Below the pieces are notes generated by a model. It did not search any database. It saw nothing but the letters and a program-made list of their open reading frames with translations, and was not told the origin of the DNA. This document shows, piece after piece, positions 47,789 to 61,139 of a DNA stretch of 64,000 nucleotides. Within the stretch, counting starts at the first letter, position 1; every line of letters begins with the position of its first letter. A program made the translations under genes and the position numbers. Source of the stretch: Sthenelais limicola (Eukaryota > Annelida > Polychaeta > Phyllodocida > Sigalionidae); NCBI GenBank assembly GCA_942159475.1, contig OW804096.1, positions 102,150,194 through 102,214,193 of the forward strand. Direction: 5' to 3'.

Positions 47789-50700
47789 TTAGCTTAGATT
47801 CAAAGGTTTCCTTCGTTTGTACGCTATGATAGGATCTAATGGAGTGTGGATCATTGTCTGATAGTTGACTTCAGGGAAGTGTCCATCGACTAAATCAAAC
47901 TCGAAGAGCCTGATCATAGTTGACCATATCGTCTTTATCTGGACGTAGGCGAATGATTCCCCGATGCAGCGATGGCGTCCCGCACCAAATGGAATGTAAC
48001 TGAATTTTTCATTGCTTGTGGCCCCACCGGTTTCCAAGAACCTAAAATTTTGAACATTATTATTATTGATATAAATCATGTATTTGTACATACACGGTTA
48101 TTTGTTGCATGCCAAGTGCATTCAATATCATCTATACCAGATTATATTTTAAAACTAGATTAGAGTAAATTTACCTGTTGGGATTCCACTCTAAATTCTC
48201 TGACCAGGTGTCAGGTAAACGTTGATTAGTGGTCGGTGAGACACACACTTGATGGCCTACTGGTATAATATAGTCCCCAACTTTCTACAAATAAATCACA
48301 CATTTTATAGCCATGACCACCATTTTTGTCTTAGAGGTTTTGATAAAATTTCACACAAACATTCATTTCGGGGTTCTAGATTTCTAGTAATCAAGACTAA
48401 GATTTTAATTACTATTTCATTTCAATTTCAAAACACTTTATATGAATTGAGGTACTTGAATAAATCCACCGAATTTGCAGTTATCGCTCAAGACAATGCT
48501 CACCAAGGGAGTCTTGCACATACGCATCATTGTCATGATGGGAGGACGGAGTCGGAGGGTCTCTTTCAGACATCTCTCTAGCAGGGTGACGTCCTTAAGT
48601 CCGTCATAATCAATCAATCCGTCCTCTTCAAACGTGCGTATCTGCTCATTGTAGCATTCCGCCTTGACAAAATAAATTCATATAGAAACATTACAGCCGC
48701 AAAAGTAAATACTCATGAAATTAATTTGAGGGACAAATTTTGAGAATTGGTGGCACCGGAATTTTATTTAAAACTGAACTCTATCGTGATAGCATATACC
48801 TAATTACATTTGTTGGATTCCGTTTCTAGTTCATACTTATTATATCACCATGTGTATCGTTCAATATCCTGAATGGGCAAATCAAACTCTCAGAGCAGAA
48901 TATGGAAAAAATAAATGATTATATAGCTTTAGTTAGGCATGCACACCTACCTCGATATTTTTGTTCTTGGCAAGGAAAAACCCAAGCCAGGAAGATGTTG
49001 TGGAGGATGTATGCTGTCCAGCAAGTAACATGCCAATGAGCATCCCCGCAACTTCTTCATCTGTCAAGTGACGACCGTTTCTGCACAAAGCAAGAGAATA
49101 TTCATGTTAAAGTATAAAAGAAATACTAAGTTTGGGAGGAACATCAAAACTGGACATATAAACAAATAAGTTAGATTTCTTGTCACTGTCACTATTTATC
49201 TAAAATTTCGGTTCCAAACTTACGATATAGATATAATTATTCTTTGGGCTTATTGTGAAACCCTGGTGGGATTATCCTGAAAACGTGTAAGTTACATGAA
49301 AAGAAAGGACGCGGCGTTTAACAGAAAATCAGACTTACTTATAAGTAGATTCGAGAAGAGACTGGAGGAGATCATCTTCGGGTTCTTTTGCTGCCCTACG
49401 TTTAGCAATGGCTCTATAGAATATTTCTTTCACTTTTATGTGTGCAGCATCTCTTTTCCTGGAATAAATACAAAATCAGTAACTTAACCATTGATCGGGT
49501 GGTGGGCACACTATCACTACTACAGGTGTGATTTAAATCAAAACTATTGTCATCACTAGACCAGGGTTAATGTAACTGTATGGCAAGATATTGAGAAGCA
49601 TCCAATAGAACAGAAATGTTAGTAATACCTAAAGCTTGGGAGAGGCAACCAGGATGGAAGGAGCCAGGCAAGAGGGGTAAAACCTCCATCCAGATCCCAA
49701 TACAGCTGGGCAACTTTTTCGTCCAGCATACTACGGATTTCAGAACCTACAGATGGTTTTTAGATGTGTGTTAAAGTAAACCTAAGCACAGATTATGTTA
49801 AAAATAAAATAATTTCATAGAGTAATAGAAGGCAAGTAGTGATAAAAGATATTTTCTGTAGTCCTTTATGGCTATAAGAGAAGTTTCACAAAGCAAAGGA
49901 ATTTTTTTATATTTAGCAACATATCACCAAGGCATGAACTTACCATGAAGACAGCTGCTAGCTGTGAGAATAATTAACTCTGAGAATGCTTCGAACAGGT
50001 CTGAAAATGTAATCATTATATAAATAACAAATTATATTTGTATGCACATACCATATATTACATACAAAGAAATATTACGCTCAACAAAGTAAATCTCTAT
50101 GAAATGCAGAAGATCTAGCTCAAATTAAATGTTACAATTTAGTCCTAAATGGTGAGTGTGCTAGGATACATACTGACTTTCCCGGAATCCTTCCACCTTT
50201 TGAAGTAATCTTCAGATTCACTCACAATCACATTTATATGCTGTCGGAAATGGGCGATGTTAAGTCCACCCTTGAGCATCTTCTTCTGCTCCAAGAAAAC
50301 CTATAAAGTAGATAAGATTAAATAACTAATCAAAGCTTAAACGTTAGCTAGAAGAACATGTAAATCTACTAAATGAAAGGATGGGGCACCATGCTGAGAA
50401 ATTATATTCAGAATTTGGAGGTAGCTGAGCAATTAATTTCCATCGTTAATAAATCCTCAAGTTGGTTGTAATTATCATAGTTCGTAATTGCACTTTAGAA
50501 ATTAGGTCAATAGACCAAAAGCGACCGAAAGTATGTCACATACAATTGAGGACTGCGGGTACCCTTATCCAATCCTACCACATTAGCCATACCATTACAG
50601 TTCTCATTGTAAAACAATACAGTACATTATACATGTATTGGCATTTTAAGTGAAAACACCAGAAAAGGGGCAACAATGGAAGAGCTAGTGGAGATCATGG

Positions 50701-53700
50701 CTGAGAGTAACCAGGTTGAATTGGATATCGAAGAGGCAGATAAAGAGCAGAACGTTGTCACCAAAGGTAAGAAGTGAACACGCTCTCAGACTTTCAAAAC
50801 CACGCCCAACACAAAAATGGACGGAAATGACACTTCTGCAGCAAGGTATTTACATGCCCCTCCTTTTAAAATTTTAATTTAATTTTCTTTCAAATAAGCT
50901 GTGTGAATATGGGTTTTTTTCTGATCCAACTCGTAGGAAAGTGTAATTCAGCATTAAAAAAAATATAAAAGTAAAAGCTACTAACATCATTAGGGACATC
51001 GTACGCTACACCAGGCCCAAAGACGGGTGTGGTAAGATTACCATAGACCTCTTCAGCATTCAGATCTTGATTTTTACTATTGAAGAACTGGGCTGCAGCA
51101 TCTGATCCTATCAGGTAGGTAAAGGTTTTCCCTACCATGGTGAAGGTGAACACTGGACCATGCTGGAATAAAAAGCAAGAAGGTTGTGGTTGAAACACGA
51201 AATTCTGATACAGAATCATATAAATCATTCAAGCGTTGACATTCGCAAGAATCAATGACAGACAAATTATAGTAGCGTCAAAGATATTAGCAACTTCTCA
51301 ACCATCATTACTTCCTGCAATACCTGCATGGTAATAAACACCTTTAGTAATATGCAGGGGTAGTCAAATGATGCTTTCATGAAAGGTATAAATAAAAGTT
51401 GTTGATATTACTTGGTTAATTTATTCTCACTAGCCTTCGGGTGACTTGCCCTTCTTCAGGTGATTTATCTAATCTTTATTAGCAGGCAGCAGCAAACATA
51501 GGCTTAGATTTTGACAAGTAACATGACGCCAATATGGGTTGTAACCATATACCCGAACACCACAATAGCCTATCGTATATGGCGTCATAGAGAATTTATT
51601 TGTATTGGCCGAGACATTTAATATGATAATAAAGACGCATCACCGACTAGCGGTTCTGATCATAGAAAAGATGGTAATACTTATTAAATATATAGTACAT
51701 TGATATAGCCTTATAAGGGAACATCGATCTGGACCAGCAGCGACCGACCCGCCCTCTGAGAAGAGGGGGATTCCCACGGAACTAAAAAATTGAAGCTGTC
51801 GCAGGATATCACGGTCTTTCCCAGTAATGTCTAGGTCATATGCCTCGACCAGTTCACAGACTTTAACAACACGTACAGCAGCCTATTTAGTCTTAATCAA
51901 AAGCTATATTTGTAGGCTACATTTTTGATTGGAGGAATACATACATTCATGGTACACAAACATCAGGATCAGCACTTCTTTTGGTCCTATGGCTATTCCA
52001 TCCAAACTTTTGCACACGGCACCACTCGCCACTACCACCATGCATGTAGTAGGCTAATGCTTCCCTCCCTGCTTCCCCACGACGCCACTACCATGGGGAA
52101 GCAGGTATTAGACACAAACATTAACAAGGAAGAGAGAGTGGGGGAAGCAGGGCGGGGTGGTGGGCAGTCATTAAAAGTGAAAAAAAAAACTATAAGAACA
52201 AAAACAGAAAATAAAATAATATCCTGTAGGCCTATCTAGTGGGCTCATTTCTGGACCACTAGCGACCGACCCGCCCTCTGAGAAGAGGCGGATTGCCACT
52301 GAACTAAAAATTGAAGCTGTCGCAGGATATCTCGGTCTTTCCCAGTAATGTCTAGGTCATATGGATCATCCAATCAAGCAACTTTAACAACACATACGGC
52401 AAACTCGTTGGTGTCAATCGAAAGCTATAATTGTATATTACATTTTTTACTGGAGGAATACATATGTTTATGGTACACGAACATCAGGATCAGCACTTCT
52501 TTTGGTCCTATGGCTATTCCATTCAAACTTTTGCACACGGCACCACTGGCCACTACCACCATGCTCATGCTTCCCTCCCTGCTCTCACAGTAGCGGCGAC
52601 AGCGGTACTGTGTGGAGCAGGTATTACACACAAACACTAACAAGGAAGAGAGAGTGGAGGAAGCAGGGCGGGATGGTGGGCAGTCATTAAAACTATAAGA
52701 ACAAAAACAGAAAATAAAATAATATCCTCTAGCGGGCTAAATTTCTGGACGATAAGGCGTCATTTGTGGCATAGAATATGCCTAGCATAGTACATAAAAT
52801 TAGTGCCACGCCCCTTTTCGAAAATACCATAATAAATCCGACCACCCTCGATCGCGTGAAAATGCCACTTCCTGACTTCAAATCGCCGGAAACAATGACT
52901 CCAGGCCTAGGGAAGAGCCTTACCGTGGGAAAACTTCCTACTCCACAGGGTCATACTCATACCACAACTGAATAATAACCGATTCCAGACCTTATTTCCC
53001 ACACCTTCAACCGCCATTCCACGCGTATGGCCACATAGCGAGCGAGAAAGGCACCTTCAGTAACAGCCGGGTGTTTATGGAAATAGGAAATGGACCAATC
53101 ACATGACGCATTACATCAACCTTTGGCTAGCCTCAGGCCACAGCGCTCAGCCAATGGGAACACAGCTTGCAAGCGTTACTCGGTGTGCCATGTAGATGGC
53201 TCCCAGCTACATGGCTGCCATGGTGGGCGGGTGGGTATGGTGTAGGTGAAGGCTTGACAATTTTTAAATAGCCTAAGGTTTCATTATCTGCCCAATAATC
53301 TAATATTCTAGTTAATCTAAGAGTTCTCTAAGGGCTTCAAGCCTATTTGCCTTGGAATACTAAGTAAGAACACTTCCAGCCCAGCTGCTACCCAACATCT
53401 CTGCCTTGTTCAGTCTAGGCTCAGAGTCTCTTGGATCCAATAATATCGGTACGTCAGTGATTGGACGCCTACTGCGCTAATGGCTTTCCTGACTCGGAGT
53501 AGGCCAACCACCATCGTCCTAATGGGATTTTATTAGGATTGTGTGGTTAGGAGTGAGGCTTTCCTCAGTTTGGAGGGATTCTGTCGGTTATGAACCCAGA
53601 CTGTTATGATTTCTCGGGAATTGCGCCCGTAATAATTAAGATTTTCCAGTAAACCCGACACCGGTGCTGCTCCCGACGGAATGCGTCTGAACTTGTGTGC

Positions 53701-55623
53701 CTTTCACTATTACACTGCATATATATGACCCATTCTCACAAAATGGGATCACCCCCCCCCCTCCAAGAGAATGAATTTTTCATATTAGTTCTAGAAAAAT
53801 TGCCTTTAGTACATTGCAATCTATGCATCATGAGACATAATGGGTGAATTTTGCCACGTGATATAGCAAATATCCTTCATGTGAGAGCCTCTCACATTTG
53901 ATCCTCCATTTTTTTTGTCTTTACATCGCCACAATGTCCAATTCTGCTGTTTTGTCATATTCTAGTTAGTTATGGATCTTATTAACCATATTCTGATATA
54001 ATTTGATAGAAAACATATCAGGCTCCAAGAAAATACTAAAAGATGGGACGAAAACCCATTTTTAATGCTATCTCATTGTTAAAGAATGAAGGCTAATTTA
54101 ATGAAAACTGTGTTTTGTCTAATTATGAATTTCCCTTACTTTTCAAATAGGCTGGTGAGTAACTGAACACTCTTTTGCTCTATTCTTTTCTATGTTCTAA
54201 CAAAACAATACTGGGCTAAAACCTGGATGTATTATAATAAGGGGAAGAAGCATTACATTGAACCAGCAAGCCTGGGAATGTAGGCTACGGAAAGACAAAA
54301 TTGCCTCTTATATCAAGGAAATAACAATATTAAAAACTCATCTAAGCAATTATAGTCTATATGAGTACTTTTCATAACTATCTTTCATTTTACCATCATT
54401 GAATATCATAATTTAGTATACTACAACTATAGACTTTAGATTGTTCACTTAACACTGAGAATTATTATAATTTATTTCTTTTGCTATCATCAAGTAAGAT
54501 TCAACAGGGGAGGAAGGGAGAAGGAAGGAGAAGGAGGGAGAAGGAAGAGGAGGAGGGAGGAAAAGGAGCAGAGAGGAAGAGGGACGCAGAGGAGGAGGCA
54601 GGCAGAAAAGTGAGGAGGAAGAGTAGGGTGGCGATGTAAAGACAATCTTTTGTCTTTCCCTTCATAGAGCATATACTGCTGTAGCCCCTCAGCGCAATTA
54701 CACAGTATAAAACAACTTTCAGCTGTGCTGAAGGGGTGCAGGGGGGGGGGATACTTTGATACTCTTATCAAACCTGCTCTATTGTTTATTAAAAAATGCA
54801 GAGCTATTTATTGTAGCGAGGTAAAGACAAATATTTTTTACCACACCAGGGTTTCAAATTGTTGCATCATCTCATATCAAGGGTATCACATTTTTTTAGC
54901 AATTTTTTTTTGTTCTGAACAAAGGACAGTTTAAGGTTTGTTTGTGCCCATAGCATAATATAACAGTTAATACTTTTTATTTTTTATAGTGACCTAGCAT
55001 ATTTGGGCTACGGAAAGACACTTTTATTTTTACCATAACCAAAAGTTAAATATATTTTTATTTTTAAGTAATTTCAGTATTATCTCTTTTTCACCATGTA
55101 ATTTAAACGGTTTAAATACTTTTGAGCATTGAAATTAGTACTAGATGATTAGGATTTTTAATAGGATTGCTCCTTCTAGGTTATCTGTAAAGAAAATATG
55201 TGAAAAATTACTAAATGAGACTGTTTTTCATGAAAATATATTAAGATATGAACAGAAAGTATGCAAAACTATATATGGCTAGATAGAACCTGACCAGATC
55301 TATGCGATAGAAGTATTTTTGATAACATAACAAAAAAGTAACCACTCTCAGCATTAAGTGTAAAAGAGGGGGGGGGGGGATGATCCCATTTTGTGAGAAT
55401 GGGTCATATACATATCACTACGATCTGTGAGAGCCAAAATGTCACTACTCATATGTTCCAGTGGAGCAGTTTAACTGAAACTAAACAGCTGTGTTTGTTA
55501 AATATATGACGATCTTACCTTATGATAGGCTGCTAATAGGAACTCAATCGGGCTCTGAGAGAAACTGATAGCTTGCCCCAAGAAGGGAATAGATGAAGGA
55601 ATAACGGGTGGTAATTTTCCGTC
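47789..55623 (-). CDS. CYP51: Sterol 14-alpha-demethylase (cytochrome P450 family 51), ten exons seen, 5' end missing
   Basis: Exons on -: 55623-55519, 51162-50986, 50300-50174, 50000-49944, 49746-49629, 49458-49339, 49080-48951, 48662-48504, 48284-48175, 48041-47789. Phases agree throughout, giving 451 residues against about 500-510 in animal CYP51, so only the N-terminal membrane anchor is missing. The enzyme is an ER P450 that removes the 14-alpha-methyl of lanosterol-type sterols. Family marks: substrate-site block [16 protein letters not shown]-helix [12 protein letters not shown] with the CYP51-type His, K-helix ETLRLR, and heme loop [11 protein letters not shown] with ligand Cys about residue 393 of the visible part. 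The end [13 protein letters not shown] is typical of animal CYP51. The exon at 50300 needs donor GTATGT (50173), not the nearer GTCAGT, to keep frame. It looks functional; the first exon is uncertain. Confidence 0.93.
51725..52745. repeat. Tandem duplication, unit about 520 bp (CYP51 intron)
   Basis: Two copies about 521 bp apart (for example GCGACCGACCCGCCCTCTG at 51741 and 52262) share the order GAAGCTGTCGCAGGATATC, TTTCCCAGTAATGTCTAGG, CATCAGGATCAGCACTTC and GGGCAGTCATTAAAA. They differ by small indels. Short ORFs in both copies are equivalent and have no recognised domain. Confidence 0.85.
53722..55410. mobile_element. Terminal-inverted-repeat element in CYP51 intron, about 1.7 kb
   Basis: The left end TATATGACCCATTCTCACAA at 53722 and right end at 55410 are exact inverses over about 30 bp (to GGGATCA), each followed inward by a run of C or G. 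The flanks are TA-rich, so a TA target duplication is possible. There is no transposase ORF; the interior holds a GA-rich block (54505-54640). A related terminus is at 19062-19085. Confidence 0.75.
54505..54640. repeat. GA-rich tract
   Basis: GGAGGAAGGGAGAAGG-type purine tract resembling the Helitron bodies, but without a CTAG terminus nearby. It lies inside the 53722-55410 element. Confidence 0.7.
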
Positions 55624-57111
55624 CTGTGTGAAGAAAGAAAAGCATTAATTTTAGATTAATATCACAACATATAACATGCAACTAAATAAGAGCGATTTAG
55701 CCGCGGGCAGTCGATATTGTTTCCAGAGATCTCTCTCTACTCCATGTCACACGGTTGGAGGATTTATGTTTACTTTTTCACAATGGGTGCAGCCATTTAC
55801 TCACATTTGTATAGGATTTAAAGGAAGCGCAGGGAGTTCATGGTTTGATCCATAATCATTATTGGGTTGTATGCATTACAATAAAACAACTGACATGTCG
55901 TTTCCTTTAATTGAAAGATTGTTTAATGAGAGCTTCAGTACCGTAGTTTTAAGCAATATGCCACAGGACAACCATATATTCATTTAATTTCGATTGTCAG
56001 CATGGTCATAGGCGGCGGAGCAAATGTTAAGAAAGAAATGGTAATTAATAATAATTATAATCAATAATAACTATTTGTACGTAGATATTAATTGAATTGA
56101 TTCTTGAGCTAGCCCATGGAGCATATAGTCAAGACTTATCAATTAACATAATTTAGGAGACCGTAAAAGTGAGCGTTTATTTCATAACGTGATCATCTCA
56201 GGTGAGCATAATACTGAGATAAGGTTGGACCTTGCACATTCCTGGTCGTCGTTCTATGTGAAAATGAACTTGTGACCTCATTATCTTACCACATTATGCA
56301 TTACCAACATAATATACAGAAATGGTAACTGTAAAACCTGTCATTTATTTACAACAATGTACACTAATATGACTAATATTGTTTGATGTCATTTGTCTGA
56401 GGAAACGCTGTATACAAATTCTAAATAAAAAAAAGTGCACGGTAGTAATTAAATGCATTATATGGACATTGTTCAATAGTGCCTTTTATAAAAAAAAAAA
56501 AAATGTTTGACATTTATTAAAAAGCCTAACAAATATTAATCGATTAATTAATAAGATTAAGAGAAAATAGAAAAGAATATCATTGTGATCGTTATCTCAA
56601 ATGTATAAGGTGATTATAAGTAGGGCTATAATCTGTTTGAACCAATCAAAGGATATCCAGATTCCCCTAAAATTGACACCATATTTATGCGCCGGGTCCG
56701 TGTACCTTGTTACCATGAGGTGATGCGCCTATAGGCCTATGCGATTCCTCACCACATGGCTTAAATGCTCAAGAACAAATGAGCTTTAGAAAATATAATA
56801 TATCCTTTCACAAAAAGTACTGATAAGGTACCTTACGGCAACTGATGGTATTTGAGTAGGAACTTTAGTAATTCAGACGAGGAGAAAAATGGCATCATTT
56901 CATTTAAAAAATAGACTACCGTAATTAATTCATAGACATTAATTAATTAATAGACATTAATTAATAGACATCAATGGAAAAATTAATTAATTAATTAATA
57001 GACATTAATTAATAGACATCAATGGAAAAATCCAACTATCTAATCAGAATCATACAGTACTAGAAGTTGAAAGCGAATATCATTGATATTCAATGTAAGT
57101 TAATTACGATA
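55624..57111. other. No gene recognised; short AATTAATT duplications
   Basis: Probably part of the first CYP51 intron. At 56930-57030 a block with AGACATTAATTAATAGACAT and CAATGGAAAAAT is tandemly duplicated. Confidence 0.4.
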
Positions 57112-57300
57112 CTGGGGGTCGTTTCATAGGTAGTAACGATTGGTAGCGATCTGTAACGATTAGCGATTTTAGTGATATATCGCTATGCCGTTTCATAATT
57201 AACAATAATAACGATATATCGCTATAGATCGCTAAGGATCCACTGAAAATAGCGGAGATTATTTTGAGCTCCGCTAAATTTTTCATCATCCGCTAGATGA
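57112..57300 (+). mobile_element. hAT-like terminus, left-facing copy
   Basis: Starts GGGGGTCGTTTCATAGGTAG, then repeated AGCGAT/ATCGCT words. The inverse of the same terminus ends at 62716. Interior words are GCGATCTGTAACGATTAGCG-like. Whether this is one 5.6-kb element or two separate relics is undecided. Confidence 0.5.
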
Positions 57301-59410
57301 TTTTTAAATGGTTTAATATGAGGGATAATACTTCTTATTGATATTTTTATCATTTTTGGTCATTAAATCGGGGGGGGGGGGGGGGGCTGGAAACGTACAA
57401 CATGAGTAATTCTCCCAAACGGGCAGCATTTGAATTCAGGAGGCCAAATTTGTAGAAAAAATAAAATTGGTTGAATCTCTACAAATCTTTGCATAGGTAC
57501 ATATAGCAGGGAATAATTATAATGCAGACGAAGTTTGGGAAGGCTGAGGCAAATATTTCTATTCCTCCACATATACTTCAGATACCCCTTTAACCTATTT
57601 TTTACTTATTCCAGCCATATTAATGCAGATTTATGAAATAATATCGTGTAAGTCTGAGGTGAATTACCCAGTAATTATGCCAACAAAATGGAATGACGAA
57701 GTCACAGCTAGGGAATCGATGTTGGCCGCCAAAATAAGACCTGGTTGTAACCAGAAGTTTGACTCCCTTTTTTTCAAAATATCCTTTTTATTTCTATAGG
57801 CCTACAATAACTGTGCTAATATAGCAGGTCTCTTTATTTCTATTAATTGTGGCGTAACGGCGACGCTATAGTGGTAACGGCGACATCCTAACATATGCTC
57901 ACTGCAGCATCTGTATTTATTCATATCTAGTTTTTACCAAATTCAGGCAGGCCTAAACAATTATTAGAAAAGGGGAAATTTCATAGAAATATATTTTATT
58001 TCCAATATGGGAGTTATTTTACATGTCGTAACGCAACATTAAACATTCCCATATCAATTCAATGAATCTTATTTGAGGGAATAAAAGGATTCATAAACGT
58101 CATGGGCTAATAACTGTTATAGTTATTGAAATATAAGTAGGCCCTACATATATGCACCTTCCCTCATCCATAACATAATGCAATATAATATTAGTGATTA
58201 GTTTAGGGAAAGTCCATTCCTTTGAAGCTAATATATATGTTATAACGGCGACACAAATATTCCCAAACAATATTTTCCAATTCCAGATCAGTTCAAATGC
58301 ATGATTATATAATTATTTGTTTTTTCGTAATGATGAACGTCTGTGCATGTGTAGAAACCATTTTTCATTAGCAGAAGTAAATATATTTTCTAAATTAACC
58401 TGTGTATTATATTCAAATTCTATAATTATTATACATTTTCTAGCCTGAAACAGCTCTTTTATTACAATAGCGGAGAAGATTTTGGCATAAGAGCTTTGAA
58501 AGTGGGGTTCCCACATCCTAGGCTGGAAAACCAAATGATGCCTGATTGGGAGAATTACTCATATGTAGAATCGCATATAGAGCAATTCCACCAATTGGTC
58601 GTCATTTGGCCATCAGGATTGAAAATTCTTAATTTTTTAAAATTGCTTCTTATAACAGATTTCTGTTTCATAATCAATAGGGGGTTTGCATAGCAGCTAT
58701 TTTGAAGCTTGATTCGCATGGAATTATGGGACAATTGGTACAGTATAAAATCTAAAGAAAACGTGCCATGTTCAGCCGGGAATATTTATCAATGCGCTAA
58801 TGTCAATATCCATGTGAATATACATAGTCTATATTAGAATGAGCCATTATAATTGACCACCAGTATGTTCTATTTTATTCTCCATAAATTCACATAAATT
58901 CCATTTTCTAGAATACCGTACCTTAAAACAACCAAGTGGACGATGTAGGAGACATTAAAAGCTAACTTTTTAAACACAGCGATTTCTGAGTTAGGCCCTG
59001 ATTAATTAATGAAAACACATCAAATAAATAATCATGTATTTAAGCAATTGTGAATGATGTATTGGTCTAATATTTTTCACCCATGAATTGTCCCTAATAA
59101 CCCCCTTATCAAAGAGGGGGCAATGATTCAGCATACATAAACATGGGAAGGAGGTTCTGCTCGTTGATAAAACTCAAGATTTATTCAGATTGGCCCATTT
59201 TAAGGGAGGATTTACAAGCATTCTTTCCATTTAAAATTAAGATATTGCCCGTTTTTGGCATTACATGGTATGTTCAATGGGTTAGGGCCTAGATCTATTA
59301 ACAAATCATATCAAATATATACATGAACCATGTTAGCTCTCTTAAGCATAGATTTGTTATACTTCAGTGAAAACTTTCACCTCATCCATCCCCTTTCTTC
59401 TAATTAATTA
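57301..59410. other. No gene recognised; G run and repeat fragment
   Basis: A run of about 17 Gs lies at 57371-57387. At 58583-58610 a sequence resembles the terminus of the 24149-25713 element. The block 59135-59270 is repeated at 60926-61070 (shared CTTCTGCTC-like, GATTTATTCAGATTGG, ATTTA..AGC/GGTTTCTTTCC and TTTAAAATTAA). Confidence 0.4.
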
Positions 59411-59835
59411 CTGGTACTGGAGGAGATGTTCTGGAGGAGGTTACTGGAGGGGTTAATAGAGGAGGTTAATGGAGGAGGTTACTGGAGGAGTTCATTGGAG
59501 GAGTTTACTGGAGGGTGCTAATGGAGGAGGTAACTGGAGGAGGATACTGGAGGGGGTTACTGGAGGAGGTAACTGGAGAAGGTTACTGGAGGAGGATACT
59601 GGAAGAGGTTACTGGAGGAGTTAATGGAGGAGGTAACTGGAGGGGGTTACTGGAGGAGGTTACTGGAGGGGGTTACTGGAGGAGGCTACTGGAGGGGGTT
59701 ACTGGAGGGGATTACTGGAGGGGGTTACTGGAGGGGGTTAATGGAGGAAGCTACTGGAGGAGGTTATTGATGGGGGTTACCAGAGGAGGTTAATGTAGGA
59801 GGCTACTGGAGGGTACTGGAGGAGGTTAATTACTA
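59411..59835 (+). repeat. 13-bp minisatellite
   Basis: About thirty units of GGAGGAGGTTACT with changes (GGAGGGGGTTACT, GGAGGAGGTAACT). Because 13 is not a multiple of 3 and the unit has few stops, a 13-residue-periodic ORF arises (59515-59793); it is not a gene. Looser GGAGGTACT-type units continue to about 60060. Confidence 0.9.
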
Positions 59836-60612
59836 GAGGAAGTATTGGAGGAGGGACAGCAGGATCATTTTCAGAAAGGATACTAGAGAAGTAACAGCTA
59901 GGAGGTGGTACAGGAGGAGAAAGTATGGAATGAGATGCATGATCATGTACAGGAAAAGGTACTGGCAGAGGTTACTGGAGGAGGTTATGGAGGCCATGGA
60001 GGGGGTACGGGAGGTACTGGCGGAATATGGGAGGACTTACACAATCATGTACAGGATGGAATACTGTACCTCTTCCTGTACAACTTCCTGGCCTGTTCGT
60101 CCCCCTGTACGTTTTTTTTGTGATTTCTTGTAATTTTGTGTCAAATTGAATTGCTGTCTAATTAGGTTGGAGGCCGAATTTGGTCTAAATTCTTTCGAAC
60201 ACTAGTGAACCTCAATAAACATTGTTGACATTTACAGTGCTTTAGTCCTTAAAGATAAAAATGAAAGTTTATTTTAAAGTTCTCATATTAAATCCATAAG
60301 ATGCAAAAGAAAGTGTGTTTTTATGGTTCTCATAATCTATAAGATGCATCAAGATTGTATGTTCAATAGAAAATAAGAAAATCAAAAGTAATGAGCCTAG
60401 GTGTGTTTCAAGTAACAAATTATTTCGGTAGAAACAAGCTGTCTGCGTGTTTTATCCAAACCTTGGTCCCGAATTGTAACAAACCGATGAGGAAAATTGT
60501 CCAAGTGAACATCTCAGAGTACATTGAGCTATTAATAAAGTCATTATAGATTCTAAATTATAAATTCATCATTGTCAATGTTCGCTACAACAAAATGACA
60601 AAAAAAATATAC

Positions 60613-60757
60613 CTAGTTGTATCGTGTATCCCTTGAAGACATTGTTCCAGTAATATAAATAAATAAAAACCAACAGAAACGCCAGATGAGAACATGGGTA
60701 CGATGTAGAATCCAGATGTAATCGAACCAAGATAGAGAGAGGTTCTTTGTTGACATA
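60613..60757 (-). CDS. Candidate N-terminal (membrane-anchor) exon of CYP51, doubtful
   Basis: Bounded on the - strand by an acceptor (TTTATTCAG before 60757) and donor (GTATAT after 60613). One frame encodes a hydrophobic helix (HLAFLLVFIYLYYW) followed by FKGYTIQL, which would sit where CYP51 has its anchor and a similar linker before exon 55623-55519. However, the donor leaves phase 1 and the next known exon begins in phase 0, so direct joining breaks the frame. A small intervening exon, another donor, or an assembly error would be needed. Confidence 0.22.
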
Positions 60758-60925
60758 CTGAATAAAAGTTGTTGAAAAAAAACAAAAAAAAACATTGTAA
60801 ATTTCGTTGAAAATGTCTATACACAATTACATACGGTATGATCTAAGTATGCAGACTATGCACAACACTGGGGGTATAGTTTATATTATCCCTGAGAAGC
60901 ACACAAGTTAAAGATGGGGCACTTC

Positions 60926-61070
60926 GCCCCCATACATATATCCATAGCAAGGAGCTTCTGCTCTTTGATATAAATCAGGATTTATTCAGATTGGTGCATA
61001 TCAAGTTAGGATTTATAGGGTTTCTTTCCTTTTAAAATTAAAGTATTTGCCTTGAATTTGGCATGTTCAT
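60926..61070 (+). repeat. Dispersed repeat, second copy of 59135-59270
   Basis: About 140 bp, diverged, in the same orientation, flanking the minisatellite region on its right. Class unknown. Confidence 0.5.
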
Positions 61071-61139
61071 TATAACATGAAGCACAGCTATTACTAACAA
61101 TTGCTATGGGCTACAATTGCTATAGGCTACAATTGCTAT

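Noticed and set aside
59515..59793. 92-codon Gly/Glu-rich repeat ORF on +
   Set aside because: Arises from the 13-bp minisatellite, which is nearly stop-free in all frames.
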